From Rhizohabitans arisaemae (lineage in GTDB: Bacteria > Actinomycetota > Actinomycetes > Streptosporangiales > Streptosporangiaceae): 64,000 bases of DNA. The notes under the pieces were generated by a model, which saw only the letters and a list, made by a program, of their open reading frames with translations, was not told where the DNA came from and searched no databases. The stretch lies in contig NZ_BLRH01000034.1 in the NCBI RefSeq assembly GCF_025996515.1, positions 62,001 to 126,000 of the forward strand. The letters are read 5' to 3'. Positions 32,266-41,751 of the stretch are shown in pieces. The position numbers and the translations under genes were made by a program. Numbering within the stretch: position 1 is the first letter of the stretch; every line of letters starts with the position of its first letter.

Positions 32266-33624
32266 ATGCTCCGACGAAATGTCGTGACCGCGGGCTTCGC
32301 GCTCGCTCTCACCCTCGCGGCCGTCCCCGCCATCGCCCTCGCGGCGTCCGGCGGAACCGCGGACGGTCCGCTCTACACCCAGGCGCGGTCACTCGCCGCC
32401 GCCACCCTGACCCCGCCCGCCCCCGGCCTGGTCGACGCCCTCGAACGAGACCTCGGCATCACCGAGGCGCAGGCCGTCGCCAGGCTCGCCAACGAGACCG
32501 CGGCGGCCGGCGTCGAGCCCGAGTTCGGCAGGCGGCTCGGCGCGGCCTACGCCGGCGCCTGGGTCGTCGGCGCCACCTCCACCCTGACGGTGGCGACCAG
32601 CGACGCCGGACGGCTCGCCCTGATCCGCGACGCCGGTGCCACACCCCAGCTGGTCGCGCACTCCCTGGCCACGCTGGAGGCCGCCAAGGCCGCCCTCGAC
32701 CGGAACCAGGCCGCCGCGCCGAGGTCCACGCCGGTCTGGTACGTCGACATCCGGGAGAACAGCGTCGTCGTCCTCACCGGCAACCCCGCCGAAGCCAAGA
32801 AGTTCGTCCGGGCCAGCGGGGCCGATCCGGCCGTCGTCGCCGTCCGGCAGTCCGCCGAACGCCCGCAGCCGCTCAACGACGTGCGGGGCGGTGACGCCTA
32901 CTACATGGGCGGGCGCTGCTCGGTCGGGTTCTCGGTGACCAAGGCGGGCAGCCAAGGCGGATTCGTCACCGCCGGCCACTGCGGCAACGTCGGGACCGCC
33001 ACCCAGGGCCACAACCGGGTGGCGCAGGGCACCTTCCGCGGGTCGTCCTTCCCCGGCAACGACTACGCCTGGGTGGAGGTCAACACCCAGTGGACCCCAC
33101 GCGGCGTCGTCAACGCCTACGGGGCCGGCATCCTGCCCATCACCGGTTCCCAGCAGCAGGTCGTCGGCGCCTCCATCTGCCGCTCCGGCTCCACCACGCA
33201 GTACCGCTGCGGCACGATCAGCCAGCACAACACCAGCGTCACCTACCCGGAGGGAACCATCACCGGCGTGACCCGCACCACGGTCTGCGCCGAGCCCGGC
33301 GACTCCGGCGGTCCCTACTTCTCCGGGTCCCAGGCCCAGGGCGTCACCTCGGGCGGCTCCGGCAACTGCACCTCCGGCGGGACCACCTACCACCAGCCGG
33401 TGAACGAGATCCTCTCCGCCTACGGGCTCACCCTGGCCGGATCCGGGACCGACCCGACGCCGACCGTCACCCAGTCGCCCGGCGGGACCTGGGCGCCGAA
33501 CACCAACTACACGGTGGGCGCGCAGGTCACCTACGGCGGCGTCACCTACCGATGCCTGCAGGCGCACCGCTCGCTCACGGGCTGGGAACCGCCCAACGTC
33601 CCCGCCCTCTGGCAGCGCGTCTGA
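32266..33624 (+). CDS. Secreted S1 serine protease with pro-region and chitin-binding tail
   Basis: A 452-residue preproenzyme. The signal peptide (about 1-27) ends in AIALAAS; a pro-region (about 30-200) resembles the alpha-lytic protease prodomain needed for folding. The mature chymotrypsin-like domain begins near DVRGGDAYYMGGRCSVGFSV and has His238 (TAGHCG), Asp266 (NDYAWVEV) and Ser347 (PGDSGGPY), with paired cysteines as in Streptomyces griseus protease. A Pro/Thr linker leads to a CBM5/12-type chitin-binding module (WAPNTNYTVGAQVTYGGVTY to PALWQRV). It probably digests protein associated with chitin. Start ATG follows GAGGAGAGC. Confidence 0.95.
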   Translation: MLRRNVVTAGFALALTLAAVPAIALAASGGTADGPLYTQARSLAAATLTPPAPGLVDALERDLGITEAQAVARLANETAAAGVEPEFGRRLGAAYAGAWVVGATSTLTVATSDAGRLALIRDAGATPQLVAHSLATLEAAKAALDRNQAAAPRSTPVWYVDIRENSVVVLTGNPAEAKKFVRASGADPAVVAVRQSAERPQPLNDVRGGDAYYMGGRCSVGFSVTKAGSQGGFVTAGHCGNVGTATQGHNRVAQGTFRGSSFPGNDYAWVEVNTQWTPRGVVNAYGAGILPITGSQQQVVGASICRSGSTTQYRCGTISQHNTSVTYPEGTITGVTRTTVCAEPGDSGGPYFSGSQAQGVTSGGSGNCTSGGTTYHQPVNEILSAYGLTLAGSGTDPTPTVTQSPGGTWAPNTNYTVGAQVTYGGVTYRCLQAHRSLTGWEPPNVPALWQRV

Positions 33625-33634
33625 TCCGCCTCTA

Positions 33635-33675
33635 GATCCTTGTGGCGCCCGATGGGAAGGGGCGCCACAAGGATC
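33635..33675. terminator. Strong hairpin terminator after the protease gene
   Basis: GATCCTTGTGGCGCCC and its perfect 16-base complement enclose a nine-base loop, starting 11 bases after the stop codon. There is no T-run. The stem is long enough for confident terminator assignment. Confidence 0.85.
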
Positions 33676-33841
33676 ACCGCGTTCGCGGCGACCGCGGACC
33701 GGTACGGACGCCGGCGGCCCCGTGATCTGACCGGCCGCGACGCCGGCACCGACCGTCTCGCCCGACACGACGCCACATGGTGATCAAACGGCTACGTATC
33801 GTGGTATCGATGGAGGTGTTCATCGATTCCGGGGGTTCCGC

Positions 33842-34375
33842 ATGTCAGTGAAGAAGAAGGTCATTGCCGTGTCCGCGGCGGCCGCCGCCCTGTTCGCGGC
33901 CACGCCCGCCGCCGCCGACACCGTCGACACCACCGTCATCACCTTCCTGGTGGTGAGCACGGGAGGAATCAACATCTCGGCGCCGGAATCGGGTTCGCTG
34001 TTCACCACCGTCCCCGGCGGGCAGACCCTCGGCCACGTGGGCAACGTCACCGTGGTCGACCAGCGGTCCGCCCCCTCCGCCACCTGGACCGCGACGGTGG
34101 CGCTGACCGACCCGTTCCACACCGGCACCGGCGCCTCGCCGTACACGATCCCGGCAGGGAACGTCGTGTACCATCCGGGGGCGGCGATCGGTCCGGTCAA
34201 CGGGCCGTTCACCCCCGGCAGCACCGGAACCCTGGCCGGGCCGCGCACGGCCTACAGCAAAGCCGGTGGCGTCGGGAACAACTCGGTGGCCTGGAACCCC
34301 CGCTTCACCGTCCAGGTGCCGAACGACGCGCCGTTCGGTCTCTACAGCGGGACGGTCACCCACTCGGTGGCCTGA
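33842..34375 (+). CDS. Secreted protein of unknown function, WxL-like beta domain
   Basis: A 177-residue protein with a clear signal peptide (MSVKKK, hydrophobic Ala-rich core, cleavage after ATPAAA near residue 25). The mature part is beta-rich and Thr/Gly-rich (TTVITFLVVSTGGINISAPE, WTATVALTDPF, NPRFTVQVPNDAPFGLYSGT), resembling WxL-type or small surface domains, although I cannot assign a family. Acidic and hydroxyl-rich composition is typical of exported actinomycete proteins. A short ATCGATG/CATCGAT hairpin lies at 33806-33827, just before the GGGGG ribosome-binding site. Confidence 0.72.
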   Translation: MSVKKKVIAVSAAAAALFAATPAAADTVDTTVITFLVVSTGGINISAPESGSLFTTVPGGQTLGHVGNVTVVDQRSAPSATWTATVALTDPFHTGTGASPYTIPAGNVVYHPGAAIGPVNGPFTPGSTGTLAGPRTAYSKAGGVGNNSVAWNPRFTVQVPNDAPFGLYSGTVTHSVA

Positions 34376-34390
34376 CTTCCGCCGAGTACG

Positions 34391-34894
34391 TCACGTTTGG
34401 TCGGCGCGCGGTTCGAGGAAGACGATCGCCACCCGGTGCCGGGCCAGGGCGTCCGCGATCTCCTCCAGGGTCGGCGCGCGGTCGACGTGGACGGTGAGCC
34501 CCAATGCGCCGAGCTCCGTCAGGCCCGACCGCTCGATCATCTCCATGCCCATCGCGGCGAGCGTGGCGGTGTCCTCCTCCAGCCGGGCCCACACCCGGGA
34601 GCGCACACCGCGCTCGATCGTCTCCGCCTCGGCACCGCCGCGGAAATTGACCCGCCAGAGGCTGTCGGAGAACACGCCTGCCCGCCCGTTGAAGTTCTGC
34701 TTCATCACCGGGATCTCGTAGGGTTTGCCGCTCCTGCGGCCGGTGAACCGGAGGAGAATCAGGCCGTCCGTGGAACGTCCGCCGGTTCCCTCGCGGATCT
34801 GTTTGCGGATCGACGAGTCGAAGACTCGCATCAGCCATTTCATCAGGCGCGGTGGCCGTCCGACGCTCACCGCGTGCCTCTCGGTCTTCGCCAC
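34391..34894 (-). CDS. F420-dependent nitroreductase (DDN-like) family protein
   Basis: A 167-residue split-barrel protein of the deazaflavin-dependent nitroreductase family. Indicative stretches are LILLRFTGRRSGKPYEIPVM and WRVNFRGGAEAETIERGVR, equivalent to the family's 'TGRKSGxxR.xPl' and 'nWxxNl...' motifs. It probably uses F420H2 to reduce quinones or other acceptors; this is inferred from the family. GTG 34894 was chosen for its AAGGA ribosome-binding site seven bases upstream; the longer frame upstream is Arg/Ser-rich and non-domain. It converges with the secreted protein gene. Confidence 0.82.
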   Translation of the reverse strand: MAKTERHAVSVGRPPRLMKWLMRVFDSSIRKQIREGTGGRSTDGLILLRFTGRRSGKPYEIPVMKQNFNGRAGVFSDSLWRVNFRGGAEAETIERGVRSRVWARLEEDTATLAAMGMEMIERSGLTELGALGLTVHVDRAPTLEEIADALARHRVAIVFLEPRADQT

Positions 34895-34970
34895 GACCGT
34901 CCTTATCGGTATGTCACCACATTGACGATGAGTGCGGACAAATCCGCTGACATAGGGAATCTGGGTGAGA

Positions 34971-35954
34971 CTACGGGCGTGATCCATAGAAGTCGGCAAT
35001 CTCCTGGAAGGACGCCTTCGGCACCCACTCCTCGGCTCCCTCACCCGGAACCCGCACGACGCTGAAACTGGCCATGTCCAGATCGCGCCGCGGATCCGTG
35101 GAGTACGGCGACAGCGGGGAGGAGAACTCGAAGGCGAACGTGCCGGCGACACCCTCGTCGGCGTAGACGCCCAGCGACTCACGGAGGTAGCGGGCCTGGA
35201 CGCCTTCGTCCCTGGAGAAGCCGCTCTTCACCGTGCGGGTCTCCCAGTCGATGATGTCGTACCCGTTCGGGCCCTTGTGCTCCGCGCCGGCGTAGGAGCA
35301 GCAGCCGAACTCGGTGATGATCACCGGCTTGCCGTGCGCGTGGAGCGCCCTGACCCCCTTGGCGAACCCCGACCGGTTGCCCGAATACCGGTAGTAGTTC
35401 ACCCCGACGAAGTCGAACGGGCGCCAGTCGACCTTCTCCCACAGCCCCGCGCCATAGGTGACCGGGCCGTTGAAGCGGGACCGGGCGACGGAGACCGTCT
35501 TCCCGAGCAGGGTGTTCAGGCGGTGATTGAACACCGGCATCAACCACCACGCGGCGCTCAGCACCGTGAGCCTCTTGGTGAAATCACGCCCGGGGATGAC
35601 TCCCGGGGCGAACACCGACAGTTCACACCCCACGTTCAGATAGATCTCGCCGTACCGCTCCCGGAGTTCCTCGGCGGTCCCGGCGACCGTCGCCAGCCTG
35701 CCGAGCACGGACTCCTGGGTCCGGCGGCCGGGAATCCGGGGCTGCAGCCACACGGCGAGCCCCGCCTCCCGGGCGATGGCCGCGCATTCCGCGAGCCGGT
35801 CGAGGTCGTCGCCGTAGACGGCGACCGCGTTGCAGCGGAGGCCGTCCCGGATGATCGTGACGTCCCGTTCGACGTGGTCGGTCCGCCACACCCTCCGGGT
35901 GGTCTCGTCGAGGTAGCTCGTTCCGACGTCGTAGTTGATGCCCTTGAACCTCAT
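34971..35954 (-). CDS. TIM-barrel glycoside hydrolase-like protein (clan GH-A type)
   Basis: A 327-residue protein beginning MRFKGINYDVGTSYLD. The acid/base Glu111 lies in LNVGCELSVF and the nucleophile Glu215 in VIITEFGCCSYAG, separated by about 100 residues, as in clan A retaining glycosidases. FVGVNYYRYSGNRSGFAKG fits the aromatic sugar-binding strand. It lacks a signal peptide, so it acts in the cytoplasm. A strong AGGAGGGACAC precedes the ATG, which overlaps the stop of the TetR gene. The TetR is thus co-transcribed and probably controls it. Exact sugar unknown. Confidence 0.82.
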   Translation of the reverse strand: MRFKGINYDVGTSYLDETTRRVWRTDHVERDVTIIRDGLRCNAVAVYGDDLDRLAECAAIAREAGLAVWLQPRIPGRRTQESVLGRLATVAGTAEELRERYGEIYLNVGCELSVFAPGVIPGRDFTKRLTVLSAAWWLMPVFNHRLNTLLGKTVSVARSRFNGPVTYGAGLWEKVDWRPFDFVGVNYYRYSGNRSGFAKGVRALHAHGKPVIITEFGCCSYAGAEHKGPNGYDIIDWETRTVKSGFSRDEGVQARYLRESLGVYADEGVAGTFAFEFSSPLSPYSTDPRRDLDMASFSVVRVPGEGAEEWVPKASFQEIADFYGSRP

Positions 35955-36562
35955 GTGTCCCTCCTGGTGGCGAGGTCGAACGCGGTGACGAGCTCCGCGG
36001 CGTAGGCGGCGAGGTCGATCCGGGGGTCCCTGGCCCACTCGTCGAGCGCCCCGGTGATCGCCTGGAAGACGGTCACGGCGATCGGGCGGGGGGCGAACCC
36101 CCGGAACTCGCCGTCCCGCTGACCTTGGCGCAGGATCTTGACGAGCTCGGTGATGGACTCCTCGGGGGAATCGGCGAAGCTGAGCTCGCCCACGGCGTTC
36201 CGGTGGTTCTCGACGATGCGCACCATCGCCATGAACTGCGCGCGATGCGCGGCCATGTAGGAGAGTTCCGCCGTGATCCAGACACCGAGGCGCCCCCTGG
36301 CGGTGGTCTCCCGCCGCAGGAGCGGCTCCAGGTAGGCCCACGAGTCGTCGAAGACCTGCCGCACCACCTGCTGAAGGAGGTCGTCCTTGTCGGCGAAGTG
36401 ATAGGAGATCACGCTCTTGCTGATCCCCGCGTGCCGGGCGATCCGGCCGAGCGAGGCCTGCGCGTAACCGACCTCGGCCACCGTCTCGATCGCCGCCGCG
36501 ATGATCTGCGCACGTCGCGCCGCCTCGATGAACGACGGGGACTTTCGAATTTCAGACCGCAT
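35951..36562 (-). CDS. TetR-family regulator co-transcribed with the glycosidase
   Basis: A 203-residue regulator with the helix-turn-helix AQIIAAAIETVAEVGYAQAS followed by GRIARHAGISKSVISYHFADK (residues about 18-60), and a normal helical C-terminal domain. Its stop overlaps the glycosidase start by four bases, so both are made together. Direct GGCCTG repeats (36564 and 36584) and the partly inverted GGTCTAAAATCAGGCC lie around its start, consistent with autorepression. The inducer may be a sugar derivative, by inference from the downstream gene. Confidence 0.92.
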   Translation of the reverse strand: MRSEIRKSPSFIEAARRAQIIAAAIETVAEVGYAQASLGRIARHAGISKSVISYHFADKDDLLQQVVRQVFDDSWAYLEPLLRRETTARGRLGVWITAELSYMAAHRAQFMAMVRIVENHRNAVGELSFADSPEESITELVKILRQGQRDGEFRGFAPRPIAVTVFQAITGALDEWARDPRIDLAAYAAELVTAFDLATRRDT

Positions 36563-36661
36563 GGCCTGATTTTAGACCGATCGGCCTGGATTTGTGAACC
36601 GCGATCATCCGCCCGCTGTGTCAGAACGGCTCCTACCAGCACATTCCACCCGATATCCGAG

Positions 36662-36706
36662 CGGTACGGCCGCAGGCGGCACCCTCATCCGGCGCAGCCC
36701 GTACCG
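36662..36706. repeat. GTAC-family hairpin (copy I)
   Basis: CGGTACGG and CCGTACCG pair across a 29-base spacer in the 250-base gap between TetR and the beta-helix/AAA gene. The gap contains no other supported feature. Confidence 0.4.
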
Positions 36707-36812
36707 GAGGACCGTCGCCCTGGACATCGCGGAGAACCGGAACCGCCTGGACCGGCTTGATCGTCTCGGTCGCCACGGCGTCGAAACCGGACGGAAGATC
36801 TATTCTGGCCTC

Positions 36813-39800
36813 GTGACACGCCCCGTACTTGAGGTCTCACCGGACCATCCCGGCTGCTTCCCGACGATCTGGGCCGCGCTTGAAGAGGCGCCCCTGCACG
36901 CCGAGATCGTCGTCCACCCGGGCCTGTACGGTGAGCAGATCCACGTGACCAGATCGGTCACGATCCGGGCGCGCGACGGCCGCGGCTCGGTCCGCGTCCA
37001 CGCGCCGGAGGGGTGTGCGCTCGTCAACGACGCCGAGGACGCCACCGTACGGGGACTGGTGCTGTCCGACGGCACCTCCGGCGCGACCGTGTGGGTACGG
37101 CGGGGGCGGCTCCGGCTTGAGGAGTGCGAGCTGCCCGGGCCGGCGATCGGCGTCCTGGCCGAGCCGGGGTCCAGGCCGATGCTGCAGCGCTGCCAGATCA
37201 GCTCGCCCACGGTGTGCGGCGTCAAGCTCGTGCGCAGCGACGCCGTGATCGAGGACTGCGTCGTGCTCGACGCGCGCACCGGTGAGTTCGGTCCCGCCAA
37301 CGGCCTGCAGGCCGAGGGGGGCCGGCACTACGTCGCGGGATTCGCGGTGCGCGGCGCCGACGGCCACGGCATCAGGCTCTCCGGCGGCGCGGCCGGCCGG
37401 TTCGACGACGTGGAGGTGGTGGGGGCCTCCCGGGCCGGCCATCTGATCCCCGCGGTCTGGATCGGGGAGGGCGCGAACCCGTCCTTCAACCGGCTGGCGG
37501 TGCTGGACACCAACGGGCACGGGGTGTGGACCCAGTCGGCCGGCGGGGTCTACGAGGACTGCACCCTGGCCGGGATGGGGGAGAGCGCCTCGGGTTTCGG
37601 CGTTTCGGACGGGGCCGACCCCGTCGTGCGGCGGATGCGGGTGTCCGCGGTCAACGGCGAGGGGTTCTACCTGGGGGCCGCCTCGCGCGGCACCTTCGAG
37701 GACTGCGAGGTCTTCGCGAGCCGGGTCGTGGGGTTCTACGCCGGGCCGGGGAGCTCGCCGGCCGTGCGCGGGCTGACCGTGCGGGACTCGTCGGGGGCGG
37801 GGATCAAGATCGACAACGCGGGGGGCGTCTTCGAGAACTGCACGGTCACCAAGATCAGCGGCGAGGAGGCCTGGGGCGTGCTGCTGGTGACCGGCGCGGC
37901 GCCGACGGTGCGCGGGCTGACCGTCCGCGACTCCAGCGCGACCGGCGTGACCGTGATGTCGGGCGCGGGAGGCGAGTTCGAGGACGTCACGGTGGCCGGC
38001 GCGCAGCGCTGCGTGATGGTCTGGGAGCGGGCCCGCCCGGTGATGCGGCGGCTGCGGCTGTCGGGGTTCGAGCAGGCCGGGCTCTGGGTGAACGAGGGGG
38101 CGGCGGGCCACTACGACGACGTCGTGCTGACCGGCCCCGGGGGCAAGGTGGGCGTGCTGGTCAGCGAGGGCGGCGACCCCGTGCTGGAGAACATCGTGAT
38201 CACGGACGCCGAGGCGGGCTTCATGGTCCACAACGCGAAGGGCGTCTACACCTCCTGCTCGGTGGAGGGCACCCGCATGTTCGGGTTCATCGCCAGCGGC
38301 CGTTCCGAACCACAGGTGAACGGGCTGCACGTGCGACCCGTCCTCAACCGCGGCATCGAGGTGCGCACGGGCGCGAACGGCGTTTTCGAGAACTGCTCCG
38401 TCTCCGGCGGCGTCGCGGAGGTCAAGACGAGCGCGGTCAAGGTGTCGGACGGCGGGCAGCCGCGGTTTCGCGGCCTGTCGATCGACGGCTACGACGGCGA
38501 AGGCCTGGAAATCTCGAAGGACACCGGCGGGGAGTACACGCAGGTGGTCGTCACCGACCTGACCAAGGCGGCGGTGTCGGTCCGGGACGGGGCCACACCG
38601 ATCATCAAAGACCTCACCGTGCGCCGCGCGGGCGCGCCCGGCCACTCCGCGGTCACGATCTGGGGTGGTACCCCGCGGCTTGAGGATGTGACGATCAGCG
38701 AGACGCCCGGCACCGCCCTGTACGCGGGTGGCGGCACCGTGGAGGTCCGCGGCCTGCAGGTCGACCGGGCCGGCGGGACGGACGAGGCCGTCCGGGTGGT
38801 CGAGGGCTGCACGCTCCGCGTCGTCGAGGGTGAGATCAACGGCCCCGCACGGTTCGGCGTGGGCGTGGTCAACGGCCGGTTCATCGCCGAGCGGCTCACG
38901 GTCACGGGATGCGAGACCGGCGTCACCGCGTTGCCCGACGGGGTCGTCGAGCTCCAGGTGTGCAGGCTGACGGGGAACGAGATCGGGCTGTCCGCAGGTG
39001 GCAGGCGGCCGGTGCGGCTGATCGGCTGCGCCGTCGAGGGGAACACCCAGGACCTGGAGATCGACGCCGACGCCCCCGAGCCCGAGCTGACCGACCACAC
39101 CGGCCCCGTGCCGGGTCGCCTCGCCGTCGCCGCCGACGACGAACCCGTGGCCGGGGTCGCCGGCGGGCCGGCCGCCACGGCGCCGCCACCCCTGAACGAG
39201 GCCCTCTCCGCCCTCGACGGGCTGATCGGGCTCGACCGCGTCAAAGCCGAGATCCGCAAGCTCGTCGACTTCGCCCGGCTGCGCGCCGTGATGCGTGAGC
39301 GGGGTATGCGCGAGCTGCCGTTCAACCGGCACCTGATCTTCGTCGGGCCGCCGGGCACCGGCAAGACGGAGGTGGCTCAGCGGTACGCCGACATCGCCGC
39401 CGCGCTCGGGCTCGTCGCCGAGCCCAAGGTGGTGAAGGTGGACCGGGGTTCGCTCGTCGCCAAGCACATCGGTCACACCGAGGACAACATGCGCAAGGCC
39501 ATCGACCGGGCCCGCGGCGGCGTCCTGTTCATCGACGAGGTCTACCAGCTCGTCGAGGGCGGCGAGGCCGACTTCGGCCGCCAGGCGGTCGACGTGCTGC
39601 TCGCCCGCATGGAGGAGTTGCGCGACGAGCTCGTCGTGATCGTCGCGGGCTACGCCAAGGAGATGGACCGGTTCCTCAACTTCAACCCGGGGCTGCGCAG
39701 CCGCTTCACCACCACGATCACCTTCCCCAACTACACTCCGGCGGAGTTGGTGGAGATCGTCGGACGGTTCGCCGCCGAGGCCGGGTTCCGGCTGCCCGCG

Positions 39801-40820
39801 GACACCCGGCAGGCGCTGAACAGGCACTTCGCCGCGGTACCCGCCGACACGTCGTTCGGCAACGCCCGCCACGCGCGTACCGTGTTCGACGCGATGGTGA
39901 TCGAGCTCGCCGGGCGGATCTCCGAAACCGAGGAGATCGACCTGCTGCTGCCCTCGGACGCGGAGGGGGCGCTGCGCCGTACCGGGCTCGGCGTCGGCGC
40001 GGGCGTGGAGGACCCGCGGCGGGCGGGGGAGCTGCTGGCCTCGCTGGACGCCATGATCGGGCTGGACGCGGTCAAGGGCGAGATCCGTGAGGTCGTCGCG
40101 GAACTGAGGATGGCGCGCAGGCTCCGCCGCATGGGCCGGACGGTCGCCGAGACCAGCCGGCATCTGGCCTTCCTCGGGCCCCCGGGCACCGGCAAGACCG
40201 CGGTCGCGCGGCTGTACGGGCAGCTGCTGGCCGCGCTCGGCATGCTGCCGGAGGGCCAGTTCGTCGAGGCGACCGCGCGGGACCTGGTGGCCGGTTACGT
40301 CGGGCAGACCGCGGGCCGTACCAGGGAGAGGTTCCGCGAGGCGGTCGGCGGGGTGCTGTTCATCGACGAGGCGTACGCGCTCACGCCGCGCCGGGACGGC
40401 GGGCACGACTTCAACTCCGAAGCGGTGGCCGCGCTCCTGACCGAGATGGAGAACCATCGGCACGACACCGTGGTCATCGTGGCGGGCTATCCCGCGGAGA
40501 TGGACCGGTTCCTCACCGCCAACCCCGGTCTGGACAGCCGGTTCAGCCGGCGCATCGCCTTCCCGCACTACAGCGTCGAGGAACTGGTGGAGATCTTCCT
40601 GCTGCAGACGCGGGCCGCCGAGTACGACTGCCCGGACGACACGGTGGAGGCGGTCCGGCGCCGAATCGCGACCGAGCCCCGGGGTGAATCATTTGGCAAC
40701 GGCCGTTTCGTCCGCAACCTGTTTGAGTCGGCCCGGCGGCGGCTCGCGGTGCGCCTCGTCGACCAGGACGTGCCGGACGCGGAACTGACCACCCTCCACC
40801 CGGAGGACTTCACCCCCTGA
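36813..40820 (+). CDS. Beta-helix protein with two CbbX/SpoVK-type AAA+ domains
   Basis: A 1335-residue protein. Residues about 1-750 are tandem right-handed beta-helix repeats of about 23-24 residues (patterns such as GGVFENCTVT, PTVRGLTVRDSSATGVTV, GVFENCSVSG), as in pectate-lyase-like folds. A Pro/Ala linker (about 760-800) leads to two AAA+ modules: Walker A GPPGTGKTEV at 845-852 with LFIDEVYQLVEG, and GPPGTGKTAV at 1122 on with LFIDEAYALTP. Both resemble the CbbX/SpoVK/EccA group. No signal or membrane segment is seen. GTG 36813 was chosen because the domain starts there. The role is unknown; an ATP-driven remodeller with a binding platform is inferred. Confidence 0.85.
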   Translation: MTRPVLEVSPDHPGCFPTIWAALEEAPLHAEIVVHPGLYGEQIHVTRSVTIRARDGRGSVRVHAPEGCALVNDAEDATVRGLVLSDGTSGATVWVRRGRLRLEECELPGPAIGVLAEPGSRPMLQRCQISSPTVCGVKLVRSDAVIEDCVVLDARTGEFGPANGLQAEGGRHYVAGFAVRGADGHGIRLSGGAAGRFDDVEVVGASRAGHLIPAVWIGEGANPSFNRLAVLDTNGHGVWTQSAGGVYEDCTLAGMGESASGFGVSDGADPVVRRMRVSAVNGEGFYLGAASRGTFEDCEVFASRVVGFYAGPGSSPAVRGLTVRDSSGAGIKIDNAGGVFENCTVTKISGEEAWGVLLVTGAAPTVRGLTVRDSSATGVTVMSGAGGEFEDVTVAGAQRCVMVWERARPVMRRLRLSGFEQAGLWVNEGAAGHYDDVVLTGPGGKVGVLVSEGGDPVLENIVITDAEAGFMVHNAKGVYTSCSVEGTRMFGFIASGRSEPQVNGLHVRPVLNRGIEVRTGANGVFENCSVSGGVAEVKTSAVKVSDGGQPRFRGLSIDGYDGEGLEISKDTGGEYTQVVVTDLTKAAVSVRDGATPIIKDLTVRRAGAPGHSAVTIWGGTPRLEDVTISETPGTALYAGGGTVEVRGLQVDRAGGTDEAVRVVEGCTLRVVEGEINGPARFGVGVVNGRFIAERLTVTGCETGVTALPDGVVELQVCRLTGNEIGLSAGGRRPVRLIGCAVEGNTQDLEIDADAPEPELTDHTGPVPGRLAVAADDEPVAGVAGGPAATAPPPLNEALSALDGLIGLDRVKAEIRKLVDFARLRAVMRERGMRELPFNRHLIFVGPPGTGKTEVAQRYADIAAALGLVAEPKVVKVDRGSLVAKHIGHTEDNMRKAIDRARGGVLFIDEVYQLVEGGEADFGRQAVDVLLARMEELRDELVVIVAGYAKEMDRFLNFNPGLRSRFTTTITFPNYTPAELVEIVGRFAAEAGFRLPADTRQALNRHFAAVPADTSFGNARHARTVFDAMVIELAGRISETEEIDLLLPSDAEGALRRTGLGVGAGVEDPRRAGELLASLDAMIGLDAVKGEIREVVAELRMARRLRRMGRTVAETSRHLAFLGPPGTGKTAVARLYGQLLAALGMLPEGQFVEATARDLVAGYVGQTAGRTRERFREAVGGVLFIDEAYALTPRRDGGHDFNSEAVAALLTEMENHRHDTVVIVAGYPAEMDRFLTANPGLDSRFSRRIAFPHYSVEELVEIFLLQTRAAEYDCPDDTVEAVRRRIATEPRGESFGNGRFVRNLFESARRRLAVRLVDQDVPDAELTTLHPEDFTP

Positions 40821-40823
40821 GTT

Positions 40824-41354
40824 TCACACCGGCACGAGTGCGCCGAACGGGCCCATCAAGCGGTTCAGCCGCCTGTAGGCTCGGTGCACACCCTCGGGGT
40901 ACTTCTCGGGGTGGTCGTAGGCGCCGGCACGGTAGCCGTAGAGCGAGACCCAGCGCATGCCCTGACCGGCCTCGTAGACGCCCATCCACAAGGTTGGCAG
41001 ATCCGCCGACGTGGCCATGTCGACGGGGTCCACCACATGGGCGGGCAGGTCCATGGCGAGCCGCCCGACCAGTTCGACGGTCTGGGCGCGGGAGAGCCGG
41101 GTCAGGAGCCTGCCCTTCACCAGGATCCGGCCGTCGCTGTAGACGGCCACCTCGGGCGGGCGCACCGTCCCCGGCGGATCCGGGTCCCAGTAGCCGGGGT
41201 CGACACTCAGCTCCGCGACGACCTGCACCCCTTCGATCCCGTCCAGCGGGGCCAGGCGTCTCGCGTCGCTTCCGGCGAGAACCGGCAGGGACAGGCACAG
41301 CAGGGCGGTGGCGATCATTGCGCCCCCGCGGCGAAGCGACCAGGTGGACGTCAT
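40824..41354 (-). CDS. Putative exported protein, duplicate A (lipobox Cys lost)
   Basis: A 176-residue protein with an N-terminal hydrophobic segment (GGAMIATALLCLSLPVLAGS) and a mature domain containing VVAELSVDPGYWDPDPPGTV, a beta region SDGRILVKGRLLTRLSRAQT and the tail YPEGVHRAYRRLNRL. It is about 75% identical by eye to the gene at 41752-42294, which ends its signal region with LAGC. Here the equivalent position is LAGS, so lipid attachment should fail; it may be secreted or stay anchored by the helix. Function unknown. It converges with the AAA gene, stops three bases apart. Confidence 0.78.
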   Translation of the reverse strand: MTSTWSLRRGGAMIATALLCLSLPVLAGSDARRLAPLDGIEGVQVVAELSVDPGYWDPDPPGTVRPPEVAVYSDGRILVKGRLLTRLSRAQTVELVGRLAMDLPAHVVDPVDMATSADLPTLWMGVYEAGQGMRWVSLYGYRAGAYDHPEKYPEGVHRAYRRLNRLMGPFGALVPV

Positions 41355-41516
41355 GGCCGAATGCTAGAAAGCCGCATCTGGAAGCGGCTTGGAACCGACT
41401 TGGAACCGGTTGGAACCGGTCGGCTCCAACCGTCACCACGTGCCCGGGGGCGAAGGTGACCGGGATCGCCCGTTCGAGCCGCCGGGGTTCGCCGTTCGAC
41501 ACACCGAGCCTGTCGG

Positions 41517-41724
41517 GGCCGCCGAGTACGACTGCCCGGACGACACGGTGGAGGCGGTCCGGCGCCGAATCGAGACCGAGCCCCGCGGAGAGTCGTTTGG
41601 GAACGGTCGTTTTGTCCGCAACCTGTTTGAGTCGGCCCGGCGGCGCCTCGCCGTACGCCTGGTCGACCAGGACGTCCAGGACTTCGAGCTGACCATTATC
41701 CGGCCGGAGGACATCACCCCCTGA
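41517..41724 (+). pseudogene. 5'-truncated copy of the AAA gene's 3' end
   Basis: About 67 codons encode AEYDCPDDTVEAVRRRIETE through to RPEDITP, nearly identical to the final residues of the beta-helix/AAA protein, with a normal stop. There is no Walker motif and no plausible start of its own. It is the partial gene carried by the tandem duplication. Confidence 0.9.
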
Positions 41725-41751
41725 GCCACTGAGGCGGGTCAGCGTGAAGAG

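Noticed and set aside
36837-40568. Reverse-strand open frame of 1243 codons opposite the beta-helix/AAA gene
   Set aside because: It is the antisense shadow of a gene with clear domains. Its product is Arg/His/Pro-rich with no motif, as expected from third-position G/C bias.
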